A stretch of DNA of 64,000 nucleotides from Streptomyces sp. C10-9-1 (GCF_024497955.1 NZ_JANHKP010000003.1:1-64000); one strand, 5' to 3'; positions 7,851 through 17,914 are shown, counted from the first letter of the stretch. Numbers and translations are program-made. The notes: a model not told the origin generated them from the sequence alone.

Positions 7851-10060
7851 TGCTGGGCGTCGTCCTTCTTCTCGTCGTCCTCGCCCTCGATCACGGGGAT
7901 GAGGGAGAGCTTGCCGCGGGAGTCGATCTCGGCGATCTCGACCTGGACCTTGGCGCCCACGGCGAGCACGTCCTCGACGTTCTCCACGCGCTTGCCGCCG
8001 GCCAGCTTGCGGATCTGCGAGATGTGCAGCAGGCCGTCCTTGCCCGGGAGCAGGGAGACGAACGCACCGAAGGTGGTGGTCTTGACGACCGTGCCCAGGT
8101 AGCGCTCGCCGACCTCCGGCATGGTCGGGTTGGCGATGCCGTTGATCGTGGCGCGGGCGGCCTCGGCGGCCGGGCCGTCGGCGGCACCGATGTAGATGGT
8201 GCCGTCGTCCTCGATCGTGATCTCGGCGCCGGTGTCCTCCTGGATCTGGTTGATCATCTTGCCCTTGGGGCCGATGACCTCGCCGATCTTGTCCACGGGG
8301 ATCTTCACGGTGATGATCCGCGGGGCGTTGGGGGACATCTCGTCCGGGGTGTCGATCGCCTCCATCATCACGTCGAGGATGTGCAGGCGGGCGTCGCGGG
8401 CCTGCTTGAGGGCCGCGGCCAGGACGGAGGCCGGGATGCCGTCCAGCTTGGTGTCGAGCTGGAGGGCGGTGACGAACTCCTTGGTGCCGGCGACCTTGAA
8501 GTCCATGTCGCCGAAGGCGTCCTCGGCCCCGAGGATGTCGGTGAGCGTCACGTAGTGCGTCTCGCCCTCGATCTCCTGGGAGATCAGGCCCATGGCGATA
8601 CCGGCGACGGGGGCCTTGAGCGGCACACCGGCGTTCAGCAGCGACATCGTGGAGGCGCAGACCGAGCCCATCGAGGTCGAGCCGTTGGAGCTCAGCGCCT
8701 CGGAGACCTGGCGGATCGCGTAGGGGAACTCCTCGCGGGTCGGGAGCACCGGCGTCAGGGCGCGCTCGGCGAGGGCGCCGTGGCCGATCTCGCGGCGCTT
8801 GGGGGACCCGACGCGGCCGGTCTCGCCGGTGGAGTACGGCGGGAAGTTGTAGTTGTGCATGTAGCGCTTGCGGGTCACCGGGGAGAGGGTGTCCAGCTGC
8901 TGCTCCATGCGGAGCATGTTGAGGGTGGTGACGCCCAGGATCTGGGTCTCGCCGCGCTCGAACAGGGCGGAGCCGTGGACCCGCGGGATGGCCTCGACCT
9001 CGGCGGCCAGGGTGCGGATGTCGGTGACACCGCGGCCGTCGATGCGGACCTTGTCCTTGATCACGCGCTCGCGGACCAGGGCCTTCGTCAGGGAGCGGTA
9101 GGCGGCGGAGATCTCCTTCTCGCGGCCCTCGAAGGCCGGGAGGAGCTTCTCGCCGGCCAGCGCCTTGACGCGGTCCAGCTCGGTCTCGCGCTCCTGCTTG
9201 CCGGCGATGGTCAGCGCCTGGGCGAGCTCGCCCCTGACCGCGTCGGACAGGGCGGCGTAGACGTCGTCCTCGTAGTCGAGGAAGATCGGGAACTCGCCCT
9301 CGGGCTTGGCGGCCTTGGCGGCGAGGTCCGACTGGGCCTTGCACAGGACCTTGATGAAGGGCTTGGCGGCCTCCAGACCGGCGGCCACGATCTCCTCGGT
9401 CGGCGCCTCGGCGCCGCCCTTGACGAGCTCGATGGTCTTCTCGGTGGCCTCGGCCTCGACCATCATGATCGCGACGTCGCCGTCCTCCAGGACGCGGCCC
9501 GCGACGACCATGTCGAAGACGGCGTCCTCGAGCTCGGTGTGCGTCGGGAAGGCGACCCACTGGCCCTTGATCAGCGCCACGCGGGTGCCGCCGATCGGGC
9601 CGGAGAAGGGCAGGCCGGCGAGCTGCGTGGAGCAGGAGGCGGCGTTGATCGCGACCACGTCGTAGAGGTGGTCGGGGTTGAGCGCCATGATCGTCTCGAC
9701 GACCTGGATCTCGTTGCGCAGGCCCTTCTTGAAGGAGGGGCGCAGCGGGCGGTCGATCAGGCGGCAGGTGAGGATCGCGTCCTCGGAGGGGCGGCCCTCC
9801 CGGCGGAAGAAGGAGCCGGGGATCTTGCCGGCCGCGTACATCCGCTCCTCGACGTCCACCGTGAGCGGGAAGAAGTCGAGCTGGTCCTTGGGCTTCTTGG
9901 AAGCGGTGGTGGCCGACAGCACCATGGTGTCGTCGTCCAGGTACGCCACGGCGGAACCGGCGGCCTGGCGGGCGAGCCGGCCGGTCTCGAAGCGGATGGT
10001 GCGGGTGCCGAAGGCGCCGTTGTCGATGACGGCCTCGGCGTAGTGGGTCTCGTTCTCCAC
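7847..10060 (-). CDS. pnp: Polynucleotide phosphorylase (PNPase / guanosine pentaphosphate synthetase I)
   Basis: 737-residue trimeric 3'-5' phosphorolytic exonuclease that also adds 3' tails. In Streptomyces it was first described as guanosine pentaphosphate synthetase. Two RNase PH domains (about residues 15-240 and 330-560) flank the helical linker. They are followed by a KH domain (about 580-645, with IGPKGKMI) and an S1 domain (about 650-720, with GKDGLLHIS). An acidic tail closes the protein. It lies downstream of rpsO, separated by a strong hairpin, and overlaps the M16 peptidase gene by 4 bp. Confidence 0.97.
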   Translation of the reverse strand: MENETHYAEAVIDNGAFGTRTIRFETGRLARQAAGSAVAYLDDDTMVLSATTASKKPKDQLDFFPLTVDVEERMYAAGKIPGSFFRREGRPSEDAILTCRLIDRPLRPSFKKGLRNEIQVVETIMALNPDHLYDVVAINAASCSTQLAGLPFSGPIGGTRVALIKGQWVAFPTHTELEDAVFDMVVAGRVLEDGDVAIMMVEAEATEKTIELVKGGAEAPTEEIVAAGLEAAKPFIKVLCKAQSDLAAKAAKPEGEFPIFLDYEDDVYAALSDAVRGELAQALTIAGKQERETELDRVKALAGEKLLPAFEGREKEISAAYRSLTKALVRERVIKDKVRIDGRGVTDIRTLAAEVEAIPRVHGSALFERGETQILGVTTLNMLRMEQQLDTLSPVTRKRYMHNYNFPPYSTGETGRVGSPKRREIGHGALAERALTPVLPTREEFPYAIRQVSEALSSNGSTSMGSVCASTMSLLNAGVPLKAPVAGIAMGLISQEIEGETHYVTLTDILGAEDAFGDMDFKVAGTKEFVTALQLDTKLDGIPASVLAAALKQARDARLHILDVMMEAIDTPDEMSPNAPRIITVKIPVDKIGEVIGPKGKMINQIQEDTGAEITIEDDGTIYIGAADGPAAEAARATINGIANPTMPEVGERYLGTVVKTTTFGAFVSLLPGKDGLLHISQIRKLAGGKRVENVEDVLAVGAKVQVEIAEIDSRGKLSLIPVIEGEDDEKKDDAQQ

Positions 10061-10421
10061 TAGCGGTTTCTCCTACGTTTCGTCTTTGCGTTCCGGCGCC
10101 CGTGTGGAGCCGGACCGGTGGAGGAGAAGCACGCCCTGTGTGCGGGCCGGTCTTCGATCGAAGCACCCGGACTGGTGTGTCGCGTATGTCCGGGGGCCAC
10201 TACCGAGGACCGGCGGCGGGCAGGCGGCTTCCCTCCTGTGTCGCTGGTGCGTTTGTGACCAGACTAGTTGCCGTACGGCCGGTCGCGCACGCACAGGCGG
10301 GCGCGGCGGCGGTGCGGCGGCCGCCCCGAGGGGGGTCGGAGCGGGGTACGGGCCGTGCCGGAACAGGGCGGGAGCCCCGTTCCCGGCGGTGCGGCGAAGA
10401 CGGCCGCGGGCCGGTACGGCG
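10061..10421 (-). other. Non-coding leader region between rpsO hairpin and pnp
   Basis: About 360 bp with no convincing gene. It includes a less GC-rich patch near 10255-10275 (minus strand CAACTAGTCTGGTCACAAAC, with a TAGTCT -10-like hexamer), the best candidate for a pnp promoter. No -35 match was found at the right spacing. The bases just before pnp (GTAGGAGAAACC) contain its ribosome-binding site. Confidence 0.45.
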
Positions 10422-10457
10422 AAGGGAGCGGCTCCCGACTGCGGGAACCGCTCCCTT
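10422..10457 (-). terminator. rpsO-pnp intergenic hairpin
   Basis: 16-bp stem with one wobble pair: AAGGGAGCGG... (10422-10437) with ...CCGCTCCCTT (10442-10457), loop ACTG. It follows the rpsO stop by 9 bases. In Streptomyces this intergenic stem is known to limit read-through into pnp and to be cut by RNase III. Here only the structure is observed. Confidence 0.8.
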
Positions 10458-10466
10458 GCGAGCGCG

Positions 10467-10754
10467 TTACTTGGCGCCGGCCGCACCACGGCGGATGCCG
10501 AGGCGGTCGACCAGCGTACGGAAGCGCTGGATGTCCTTCTTGGCCAGGTACTGCAGCAGACGGCGGCGCTGGCCGACCAGGATCAGCAGACCACGGCGGG
10601 AGTGGTGGTCGTGCTTGTGGGTCTTGAGGTGCTCGGTCAGGTCCGAGATGCGGCGCGAGAGCATGGCGACCTGGACCTCGGGGGAGCCGGTGTCGCCCTC
10701 CTTGGTGCCGAACTCGCTGATGATCTGCTTCTTCGTGGCGGCGTCGAGAGACAC
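10467..10754 (-). CDS. rpsO: 30S ribosomal protein S15
   Basis: 95-residue S15, which binds 16S rRNA and helps assemble the 30S platform. The sequence shows the family core ([27 protein letters not shown] loop, RRRLLQYL). The start is GTG at 10752-10754 with GAGGAG seven bases upstream. Longer in-frame extensions are not conserved. It is first in the rpsO-pnp-M16-dapB string. The tail [10 protein letters not shown] is the normal C-terminus. Confidence 0.97.
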   Translation of the reverse strand: MSLDAATKKQIISEFGTKEGDTGSPEVQVAMLSRRISDLTEHLKTHKHDHHSRRGLLILVGQRRRLLQYLAKKDIQRFRTLVDRLGIRRGAAGAK

Positions 10755-10910
10755 TCGGTACTCCTCTTGGTGTGCGATGCGCCCGCGAGTGCCCCTGGTC
10801 TCTTTCTCAGGGGAGCTTCCGTGACTCGGAGGCGGAGGTCCGATGGGCGCCGCCCCCGGGGAACCGGGGAGCGCGCACACATACGGCCACCGGACACCCT
10901 ACCAGGCGGT

Positions 10911-12413
10911 TCAGGAGGTCAGTGCGCGGATGGAGTGGTAGACGCCGAAGACCGCCAGGCACAGCGGGATCAGCGTGAGCAGGACGAAGCTCTCGGCGAT
11001 CTCCAGGAAGCGGCCCCAGAAGGGGGTCACTCCCTTGCGCGGGACGATCAGGCCGATGGCCGTCAGCGCCGCGGCGACGGCGGCGACCGCGGCCGACAGC
11101 CAGATGGTGCGGACGTCGAGGGCCGCGCCCTGCCCCCGCAGGGCGTCGTGCACCATCTCGGCGGGCGGGTTCAGCGCGAGACCGGTGCCGAGCAGGAGCA
11201 GCGCGCCGAGTCCCGCGGCCAGGGCGCAGGCGACCTGTGCGGTGTAGCGGAAGAGGTGGGCGCGCATCAGCATCGCGACGCCGGTGGAGAAGGCGAGCAG
11301 CCGGGCCCAGACGTCGTCCGAGAACCCCAGCACCGCGGCGGCGCCGACCGCGGTGAGGGCGCAGCCCCCGACGAGGCCGACCAGCAGCTCGTGGCCGCGG
11401 CGCGCCTGTGCGCCGATGCGCTCGGCGTCCACCGGCCCGGACGGCTCGGGGTCGGGGTCGCCGCCGACGCCCGTGCGGGGCGGGTCGAAGCCGATCGGCA
11501 GCCGGGCGAAGCGCGTGGAGAGCCCGGGCAGGAAGGCGAGGGCCCCGACGGCGACGGGGGCGCAGAGCGCGGCGGCCTCGGAGGGGGTGAGCTCGGCCAG
11601 GACGGCGGTGAAGGTGGCACCCATGCCCAGGGCGGCGGCGAGGGCGAAGGCGACGAAGGGCCCGTCCCCGGCGGGTGCCACGAAGGTGAGCACGACGGCC
11701 CAGAGCAGGACGGCGGCACAGGCCAGCAGGAACTGGAGCCTGCCGACGCCCTCGCCCGCCCCGGGTGGCAGCAGTCCGGAGCCGCCGACGGCGGCGTTCG
11801 CCATCGCGCCGATGCCCACGGCCACGGCGGACGCACGGTCGTCGTAGACCCGGGCGCGGGTGCAGGCCAGCGCGAGGAGCAGCACGGCGGCGACGCCGGC
11901 GAGGATGCCGGGCAGCCCGTGCATGTCGTGGCGCGGGTCCGCGGACCAGAGGACGAAGGCGAGCAGCACGAGCAGGGCGGAGCCCGCGAGGAGTCCCGCG
12001 CCGCGCATCAGGGCGTCCGACCACAGGGTGCGGTCGCGCGCCACGGCGGAGGCGACGGCGTCGGAGACGTCGTCGAAGACCGCCGGGGCCAGGGACTCGG
12101 CGAAGGGGCGCAGGGACAGCAGCTCCCCGTCGAGGATGCGCTGGTGCGCGAGGGAGCGGCCGCCTTCCAGGACCGTGCCGTCGCGGCGCACCAGGTGGTA
12201 GCCGACCGGGGCGCCCTCGGCCGGGGTCTGGCCGGACAGGCGGAGGATCTCCGGGTACAGGTCGGCGACGGCGATGTCGTCGGGCAGGGCGACGTCCACC
12301 CGGCCGTCGGGTGCGACGACGGTGACGCGGCAGAATCCGGTGCCGCCGCCGGTCACGGTCACGGCGGCCGCCTGACCGGTGCCGGCGGCCGGCGCTGAGG
12401 CCGTCATGCTCAC
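10911..12413 (-). CDS. eccD: Type VII secretion integral membrane protein EccD
   Basis: 500-residue EccD. The N-terminal ubiquitin-like domain (about residues 15-100, CRVTVVAPDGRVDVALP) is followed by about eleven hydrophobic helices to the C-terminus. EccD forms the bulk of the ESX inner-membrane pore. The start is taken as GTG at 12411-12413 because GGGGAG lies 6 bases upstream; the ATG two codons later is an alternative. It is divergent from eccC across 226 bp that carry facing -10 boxes. Confidence 0.9.
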   Translation of the reverse strand: MSMTASAPAAGTGQAAAVTVTGGGTGFCRVTVVAPDGRVDVALPDDIAVADLYPEILRLSGQTPAEGAPVGYHLVRRDGTVLEGGRSLAHQRILDGELLSLRPFAESLAPAVFDDVSDAVASAVARDRTLWSDALMRGAGLLAGSALLVLLAFVLWSADPRHDMHGLPGILAGVAAVLLLALACTRARVYDDRASAVAVGIGAMANAAVGGSGLLPPGAGEGVGRLQFLLACAAVLLWAVVLTFVAPAGDGPFVAFALAAALGMGATFTAVLAELTPSEAAALCAPVAVGALAFLPGLSTRFARLPIGFDPPRTGVGGDPDPEPSGPVDAERIGAQARRGHELLVGLVGGCALTAVGAAAVLGFSDDVWARLLAFSTGVAMLMRAHLFRYTAQVACALAAGLGALLLLGTGLALNPPAEMVHDALRGQGAALDVRTIWLSAAVAAVAAALTAIGLIVPRKGVTPFWGRFLEIAESFVLLTLIPLCLAVFGVYHSIRALTS

Positions 12414-12523
12414 GTACTGCTCCCCCTCGTGGTGATCTGGCCTGCTGGTGGGGCCTGTTCGGCGCGGGCGCTCCCAATGACCCTTTTTGCAGTAGTTCAC
12501 CGGAACGCAAAGAACGCCGCGCC

Positions 12524-12562
12524 ACCCTACCCCTCAGCCGCGCGGCACCGCGCAAGTAGGAT
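12524..12562. promoter_or_regulatory. Divergent promoter region eccD / eccC
   Basis: Minus-strand TAGGGT (12524-12529) points to eccD and plus-strand TAGGAT (12557-12562) points to eccC, with starts about 33 bp apart. Neither has a good -35 box, so they may depend on an activator. The bases between and after are otherwise featureless up to the eccC GTG at 12640. Confidence 0.4.
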
Positions 12563-12639
12563 CCCTCACCGCGGGCGGAAGCCGTCGCCACGGGGGCGCC
12601 GATAGGAACATTCCGCCCGGCAACGGGAATTGGTGAGCT

Positions 12640-15600
12640 GTGAGTCAGATCGTCGTCAAGCGCCCACCACGGGCGCTGCCGTCCGAAGTACCCAGTGAGC
12701 AGGTGCTGCTGCAACCGCCGCCGGAGCTTCCCCGCGGCCAGCAGGAGGGCGCGCTGATGCAGCTCCTGCCGATGCTCGGCATGGGCGGCTCGGTCGTGTT
12801 CTTCTTCATGACGCCCAATCCCGTGATGCGCATCATGGGCATGGTCATGATCGCGTCCACGGTGGCCATGGCCATCGCCATGCTGGTGCGCTACCGGCGG
12901 GGGACCCAGGGGCAGTTGGCGGACTTGCGCCGGGACTACCTCAAGTACCTGACGCAGACGCGGCGTGCCGTGCTGCGCACGGCGCACCGGCAGCGCGACG
13001 CACAGTTCTACCTGCACCCTTCGCCGGAGCAACTGTGGGCGCTGGTGGCCGAGGGCAGCCGGCTCTGGGAGCGCCGGACCGGGGACGACGACTTCGCGCA
13101 GGTGCGCGTCGGCCTCGGCAGCCAGCAGCTCGCGACGCCGCTGGTGGCGCCGGACACCGCCCCCGTCGACGAGTTGGAGCCGCTGACCGCGGGCGCCATG
13201 CGGCAGTTCCTGGCGGCCCACGGCACCGTCGACGACCTCCCCATGGCGCTCTCGCTGCGGGCCTTCTACCAGGTGGCCGTCGGCGGCGAGCGGGATGCGG
13301 CCCGTGCCACGGTGCGGGCCATGGTCGGCTCCCTGGCCGCGCTGCACTCCCCCGAGGACCTGGTCGTCGCGGTGGGCGCGGGCCCCGAGGCGGCGGCGCA
13401 CTGGGAGTGGGCCAAGTGGCTCCCGCACAGCCAGGACGGCGGGCCGGGCGACGGCGCCGGCACCCGGCGGCTGATCGCCACCGACCCGCACGCGCTGGAG
13501 GACCTGCTGGCGGTCCGTCTGGAGGGGCGGCCGCGCTTCCAGGGCGCCGAGCACCCGCTGCTGGACCAGCCGCACATCGTGGTCGTGCTCGACGGCCTGT
13601 CCGTTCCGCCGACCTCGGCGCTGGCCTCGCCGGAGGGACTCCAGGGCGTGACCCTGGTGGAACTGGTGCCCGGTGAGGCGGCGCAGCAGCGCGGCGGGCT
13701 CAGCGTCACCGTCCGTCCGGGGCTGCTGCGGCTGGAGTCCGGCCACGGCTTCGTCTACGACGGGACCCCGGACCAGCTCGGCCCCGAGGCCGCCGAGGCG
13801 CTCGCGCGCCAGCTGGCTCCGCTGCGCGCCGGCGGAGGCTCCGACGACGACGAACCCCTGCTCGCCAACCTGGACTTCACGGACCTGCTGAACCTCGGCG
13901 ACGCCGCCTCCGTGGACGTCGGGCGGACCTGGCGGCCGCGCTCGCAGTCGGAGCGGCTGCGGGTGCCGATCGGTGTCGGCGAGGGCGGCTCCCCGGTGAT
14001 GCTGGACCTGAAGGAGGCCGCGCAGGAGGGCATGGGCCCGCACGGCCTGTGCGTCGGGGCGACGGGTTCGGGCAAGTCGGAGCTGCTGCGCACGCTGGTC
14101 CTCGGGCTGGCCGTGACCCACTCGTCCGAGACGCTCAACTTCGTACTCGCGGACTTCAAGGGCGGCGCGACGTTCGCCGGCATGTCCCAGATGCCGCACG
14201 TCGCGGCCGTCATCACCAACCTCGCCGACGACCTGACGCTGGTCGACCGCATGGGCGACTCCATCCGGGGCGAGCTCAACCGCCGCCAGGAGATGCTGCG
14301 GGACGCGGGCAACTACGCCAACATCCACGACTACGAGAAGGCGCGTGCCGCCGGGGCGGCGCTCCAGCCGATCCCCTCGCTGGTCCTGGTGATCGACGAG
14401 TTCAGCGAACTGCTCACCGCCAAGCCCGACTTCATCGAGATGTTCGTGCAGATCGGCCGGATCGGCCGGTCCCTCGGCGTGCACCTGCTGCTGGCCTCCC
14501 AGCGGCTGGAGGAGGGGCGGTTGCGGGGTCTGGAGACCTACCTGTCCTACCGGATCGGTCTGCGCACCTTCTCGGCCGCCGAGTCGCGCGCCGCGATCGG
14601 CGTGCCGGACGCCTACCAGCTCCCGAACGTCCCCGGCTCCGGCTTCCTGAAGTACGGCACCGACGAGATGGTGCGCTTCAAGGCCGCCTATGTCTCGGGG
14701 GTGTACCGGAGCGGCCGGCACACGGCCGGCACCGGCGGCCCCCGTCCGGTCGACCGGCGGCCCGCGCTGTTCACCGCCGCACCGGTCCCGGTGCGGTACG
14801 TGCAGCAGGAGCAGCGGGCGGAGGTGCCGCAGGCGCGCACCTCCGAGGACGACGCCCTCGCCGACTCCGTGCTCGACGTCATCGTCCGCAGGCTGGAGGG
14901 CCGCGGCGTGGAGGCGCACCAGGTCTGGCTGCCCCCGCTGGACAACCCGCCGCCGCTGGACGAGCTCCTGCCGGGGCTCACCGCCGTGGAGGGGCGCGGC
15001 CTGACCCAGCCCGGGTACGAGGGCGCGGGCCGGCTCGTGGTCCCGCTGGGCGTGGTGGACAAGCCCTTCGAGCAGCGGCGCGACGTGCTCCTGCGGGACT
15101 TCTCGGGCGCCGCCGGGCACATGCAGATCATCGGCGGACCGCAGTCGGGCAAGTCCACGCTGCTGCGGACGCTGATCGCCGCCTTCGCCCTCACCCACAC
15201 CCCGCAGGAGGTCCAGTTCTACGGGCTGGACTTCGGCGGCGGCGGCCTGTCCTCGGTGGCGGGCCTGCCGCACGTCGGCGGCGTGGCATCCCGGCTGGAC
15301 CCCGAGCGGGTGCGGCGGACGGTCGCCGAGGTGTACGGCATCATGAACGCCCGCGAGGAGTACTTCCGCAGCGCGGGGATCGACTCCATCGCCACCTACC
15401 GCAGGCTCCGCGCCCGCGGGGAGATCTCGGCCGCGGAGCAGCCCTGGGGGGACGTCTTCCTGGTCGTCGACGGCTGGGGCAGCTTCCGCGCCGACTACGA
15501 GGGGCTGGAGCACGCGGTCCTCGACATGGCCTCCCGCGGTCTCGGCTACGGCATCCACGTGGTGCTCACGGCCTCCCGCTCCATGGAGGTCCGCTCCAAC

Positions 15601-16605
15601 ATCAAGGACCACCTCATGAACCGGCTGGAGCTGCGGCTCGGCGACGTCATGGACTCCGAGGTGGACCGCAAGATCGCGGTGAACGTGCCGAGCGGGGTGC
15701 CCGGGCGCGGCCTCGTACCGGAGAAGCTGCACTTCATGGCCGCGGTACCGCGGATCGACTCGATCAGCTCGGACAGCGACCTGTCCGAGGCCACCGCGGC
15801 GATGGCGCAGGAGGTCGGGCGGCACTGGACCGGGGCCGGGGCCCCGCAGGTGCGGCTGCTGCCGCGGGAGCTGCCCGCGCACCGGCTGCCCGCCGGCCAC
15901 GCCGAGCCGCGGCGCGGGGTGGCGTTCGGTATCGACGAGAACGCCCTGGAGCCGGTGTTCGTCGACTTCGACCGGGACCCGTTCCTCCTGGTGTTCGGCG
16001 AGAGCGAGTCCGGCAAGTCGAACCTGCTGCGGCTGCTCATCAAGCAGGTGACGGAGCGCTACGACGGCGCCGCGGCCAAGTTCTTCGTGATCGACAACCG
16101 CCGTGCGCTGCTGGACGTCACCCCCGCCACCCACCTGGCGGAGTACGTGCCGATGTCCAACGCCATGGACCACCACGTGGACGCGCTGGCGGAGCTGATG
16201 CAGCGGCGCACGCCGTCGGCCGACGTCACGGCCCAGCAGCTGCGCGACCGCAGCTGGTGGACGGGCCCGTCGGTCTTCGTGGTCGTCGACGACTACGACC
16301 TGGTCTCGACGTCGAGCGGCAACCCGCTCGCCCGGCTGACCGAGCACCTGCCGTTCGCGCGGGACGTGGGTGTCCGCTTCATCATCGCCCGCAGCAGCGC
16401 GGGCGTGAGCCGGGCCGCGTACGAGCCGTTCATGCAGCGGATGACGGAGCTGGGCGCTCAGGGCGTGCTGCTGTCCGGCGACCCGCACGAGGGTGACGTC
16501 CTCGGCGCCCGGATGCGGCCGATGCCGCCGGGCCGGGGCGTCTTCGTCTCCCGGCAGCGGGGCAACCCGCTGGTCCAGACGGGGTGGCTGGGCGACCCCG
16601 AGTGA
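12640..16605 (+). CDS. eccC: Type VII secretion motor ATPase EccC (single-chain, three FtsK/SpoIIIE domains)
   Basis: 1321-residue ESX motor. Two membrane helices (about residues 42-83) anchor it. Three FtsK/SpoIIIE-like ATPase domains follow, with Walker A motifs GATGSGKSE (about 473), GGPQSGKST (about 832) and GESESGKSN (about 1121). Walker B differs: domain 1 has LVLVIDEFSEL with the catalytic Asp-Glu, while domains 2 (VFLVVDGWGS) and 3 (VFVVVDDYDLV) lack the glutamate. This matches the EccC family, where domain 1 is the main ATPase and domain 3 binds the substrate signal. GTG start at 12640. It converges on the esx genes at a 23-bp terminator. Confidence 0.95.
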   Translation: MSQIVVKRPPRALPSEVPSEQVLLQPPPELPRGQQEGALMQLLPMLGMGGSVVFFFMTPNPVMRIMGMVMIASTVAMAIAMLVRYRRGTQGQLADLRRDYLKYLTQTRRAVLRTAHRQRDAQFYLHPSPEQLWALVAEGSRLWERRTGDDDFAQVRVGLGSQQLATPLVAPDTAPVDELEPLTAGAMRQFLAAHGTVDDLPMALSLRAFYQVAVGGERDAARATVRAMVGSLAALHSPEDLVVAVGAGPEAAAHWEWAKWLPHSQDGGPGDGAGTRRLIATDPHALEDLLAVRLEGRPRFQGAEHPLLDQPHIVVVLDGLSVPPTSALASPEGLQGVTLVELVPGEAAQQRGGLSVTVRPGLLRLESGHGFVYDGTPDQLGPEAAEALARQLAPLRAGGGSDDDEPLLANLDFTDLLNLGDAASVDVGRTWRPRSQSERLRVPIGVGEGGSPVMLDLKEAAQEGMGPHGLCVGATGSGKSELLRTLVLGLAVTHSSETLNFVLADFKGGATFAGMSQMPHVAAVITNLADDLTLVDRMGDSIRGELNRRQEMLRDAGNYANIHDYEKARAAGAALQPIPSLVLVIDEFSELLTAKPDFIEMFVQIGRIGRSLGVHLLLASQRLEEGRLRGLETYLSYRIGLRTFSAAESRAAIGVPDAYQLPNVPGSGFLKYGTDEMVRFKAAYVSGVYRSGRHTAGTGGPRPVDRRPALFTAAPVPVRYVQQEQRAEVPQARTSEDDALADSVLDVIVRRLEGRGVEAHQVWLPPLDNPPPLDELLPGLTAVEGRGLTQPGYEGAGRLVVPLGVVDKPFEQRRDVLLRDFSGAAGHMQIIGGPQSGKSTLLRTLIAAFALTHTPQEVQFYGLDFGGGGLSSVAGLPHVGGVASRLDPERVRRTVAEVYGIMNAREEYFRSAGIDSIATYRRLRARGEISAAEQPWGDVFLVVDGWGSFRADYEGLEHAVLDMASRGLGYGIHVVLTASRSMEVRSNIKDHLMNRLELRLGDVMDSEVDRKIAVNVPSGVPGRGLVPEKLHFMAAVPRIDSISSDSDLSEATAAMAQEVGRHWTGAGAPQVRLLPRELPAHRLPAGHAEPRRGVAFGIDENALEPVFVDFDRDPFLLVFGESESGKSNLLRLLIKQVTERYDGAAAKFFVIDNRRALLDVTPATHLAEYVPMSNAMDHHVDALAELMQRRTPSADVTAQQLRDRSWWTGPSVFVVVDDYDLVSTSSGNPLARLTEHLPFARDVGVRFIIARSSAGVSRAAYEPFMQRMTELGAQGVLLSGDPHEGDVLGARMRPMPPGRGVFVSRQRGNPLVQTGWLGDPE

Positions 16606-16653
16606 GCACGAACGCCCCGCCTCCCCGGTCCGGGGAGGCGGGGCGTTCGTGCT
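16605..16653. terminator. Bidirectional terminator after eccC, about 23-bp perfect stem
   Basis: Arms 16605-16627 and 16631-16653 are perfectly complementary (outer bases AGCACGAACGCCCC). The stem overlaps the last base of the eccC stop codon. It separates eccC from the convergent esx genes. The remaining 130 bp to the stop at 16785 hold nothing recognisable. Confidence 0.85.
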
Positions 16654-16784
16654 GCCGCCGCGGAGCGGCCGCCCGGCACCGGGGCCGGCTCCCGCGGGCA
16701 GACGCCCCGGGAACGGCTCGGGGTGGGCACCCCTCGCGCGTGCCCACCCCTGGTCGCCGCCGTGCGGCGTACCGCCCGTCGCGC

Positions 16785-17087
16785 TCAGGCGAAGTAGCTG
16801 GCGGCCTTCTTGTCGCCGCCCATGTAGTCGCCGCCCGCGTTGGCGACGACCTGGGCGATCTGGGTCAGGGCCCGGTGGATGTCCTCGGCCTCCTTGTCCC
16901 ACTTCGCCTGCTGCTCGACGTAGAAGGTGTGCGCCTCACCCTCCCAGCCCGCGGCGACGCTGGCCACGGCCGTCTTGATGGACCGCAGGTCCTCCTCCAG
17001 GCGCTTGGCCTGGTTGCCGAGGACAGTGGCGGTGGCGTCGAGAGCGCCGTACTTGACGACGAGCTCGTCGCTCGAGTGCATTCCCAT
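16785..17087 (-). CDS. esxA: WXG100 family type VII secretion substrate EsxA
   Basis: 100-residue helical-hairpin protein with the WXG turn GWEGEA (Trp48-Glu-Gly50) and an aromatic C-terminus (ASYFA), as in ESX substrates. It is expected to form a heterodimer with the product of the gene immediately upstream and to be exported by the EccBCDE machine. Start ATG at 17085-17087 with GAGGT just upstream; a second ATG two codons later is possible. Which of the pair is called EsxA or EsxB is by convention only. Confidence 0.88.
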   Translation of the reverse strand: MGMHSSDELVVKYGALDATATVLGNQAKRLEEDLRSIKTAVASVAAGWEGEAHTFYVEQQAKWDKEAEDIHRALTQIAQVVANAGGDYMGGDKKAASYFA

Positions 17088-17213
17088 GGTTACCTCTTCC
17101 GTCTTCTCGTGGTGTCCGGCCGGCTCCCGCGACGGGACCGCAGGCCGGCTCCGGCCGGCCCCGTCGGCCGGCGGGACCGGGCCCCGTGGGGGGTCTCGGC
17201 TCCCCGGCCGGGA

Positions 17214-17552
17214 CTACAGGCCGGCCAGGCTCGACTTCGGCGCGCCGTCGTTGACGTTGATGGCCTGCACGGCGGCGCGGACGTCGTCCTCGGTACCCGC
17301 CTTGATCTTGCGCGTCGCGTTCATCGCCTCGAGGTACTTGGCGAGGATGTTGCCGATGTTCACCATCGAGGTGTTGATCTCGTACTGCTTCTTGTCGAAG
17401 GCACCGGCTCCGATGCCCTTCCACTGGCCTTCGAGGCTGTCGATCGTGCCCTGGATCTGGTGGAGCTGACCCTTGATCGAGTTGAACTTCTCCAGGATCT
17501 GCTTCTCCAGTGCGATGAGTTGCTCATCGGAAAGCTTCTGGCCCTGCGACAC
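17214..17552 (-). CDS. esxB: WXG100 family type VII secretion substrate EsxB
   Basis: 112-residue helical protein with the WXG-type turn QWKGIG (Trp44-Lys-Gly46), a long N-terminal helix rich in Glu/Gln/Leu and a C-terminal helix. It is the probable partner of the downstream EsxA. The C-terminal tail beyond about residue 95 is longer than in EsxA and may carry the secretion signal. GTG start at 17550-17552, with AAGGA about 10 bases upstream. It lies 126 bp upstream of esxA and 78 bp downstream of the small leader gene. Confidence 0.88.
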   Translation of the reverse strand: MSQGQKLSDEQLIALEKQILEKFNSIKGQLHQIQGTIDSLEGQWKGIGAGAFDKKQYEINTSMVNIGNILAKYLEAMNATRKIKAGTEDDVRAAVQAINVNDGAPKSSLAGL

Positions 17553-17630
17553 GGTGGTGGTTTCCTTTCTGAACTGCCGTTCCTGCTGGCTGTGCTGCCG
17601 GGGGGTTCGTGCGCCCGGCCGCCGGCGGGG

Positions 17631-17834
17631 TCACGCTCCGGAGCGGGATCCGCTCCGGGCGGCCGGGCGCGGCGCCGGGCCGCCCCCGGTGCGCTCCGCG
17701 GCGCCGGGGGGCGGGGCCGGGGGTCCCGCGAGGGCCGCGCCCGCCGCAGGGGCGCCGGGCGCCGCCGGCGCGACGGTCCCGCGCGGGTACCCGGGGGACG
17801 CAGCGGCCTCCCCCGTCACCGTCAGCTCGGACAT
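17631..17834 (-). CDS. Small Ala/Pro/Gly-rich protein at head of the esx operon
   Basis: 67-residue frame beginning MSELTVTGEAA, then almost entirely Ala, Pro, Gly, Arg and Ser. It has a proper start: GGGGAGG eight bases before ATG at 17832-17834, and a well-formed promoter 80 bp upstream (17915-17942). It is the first gene of the esx transcript. No homologous family is recognised and the composition could be fortuitous, so coding status is uncertain. Confidence 0.5.
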   Translation of the reverse strand: MSELTVTGEAAASPGYPRGTVAPAAPGAPAAGAALAGPPAPPPGAAERTGGGPAPRPAARSGSRSGA

Positions 17835-17914
17835 GAGCCGTTCCTCCCCGTTTGCTACCGTCGTCCTGCGTTGCGATCGTGGTAGCCCGCCGCCCTCCGG
17901 CGGCGTCCCGCCTC

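Noticed and set aside
8024..10063. 679-codon open frame antisense to pnp
   Set aside because: Composition is typical of the complement of a GC-rich gene; no motif or ribosome-binding site, and pnp is certain.
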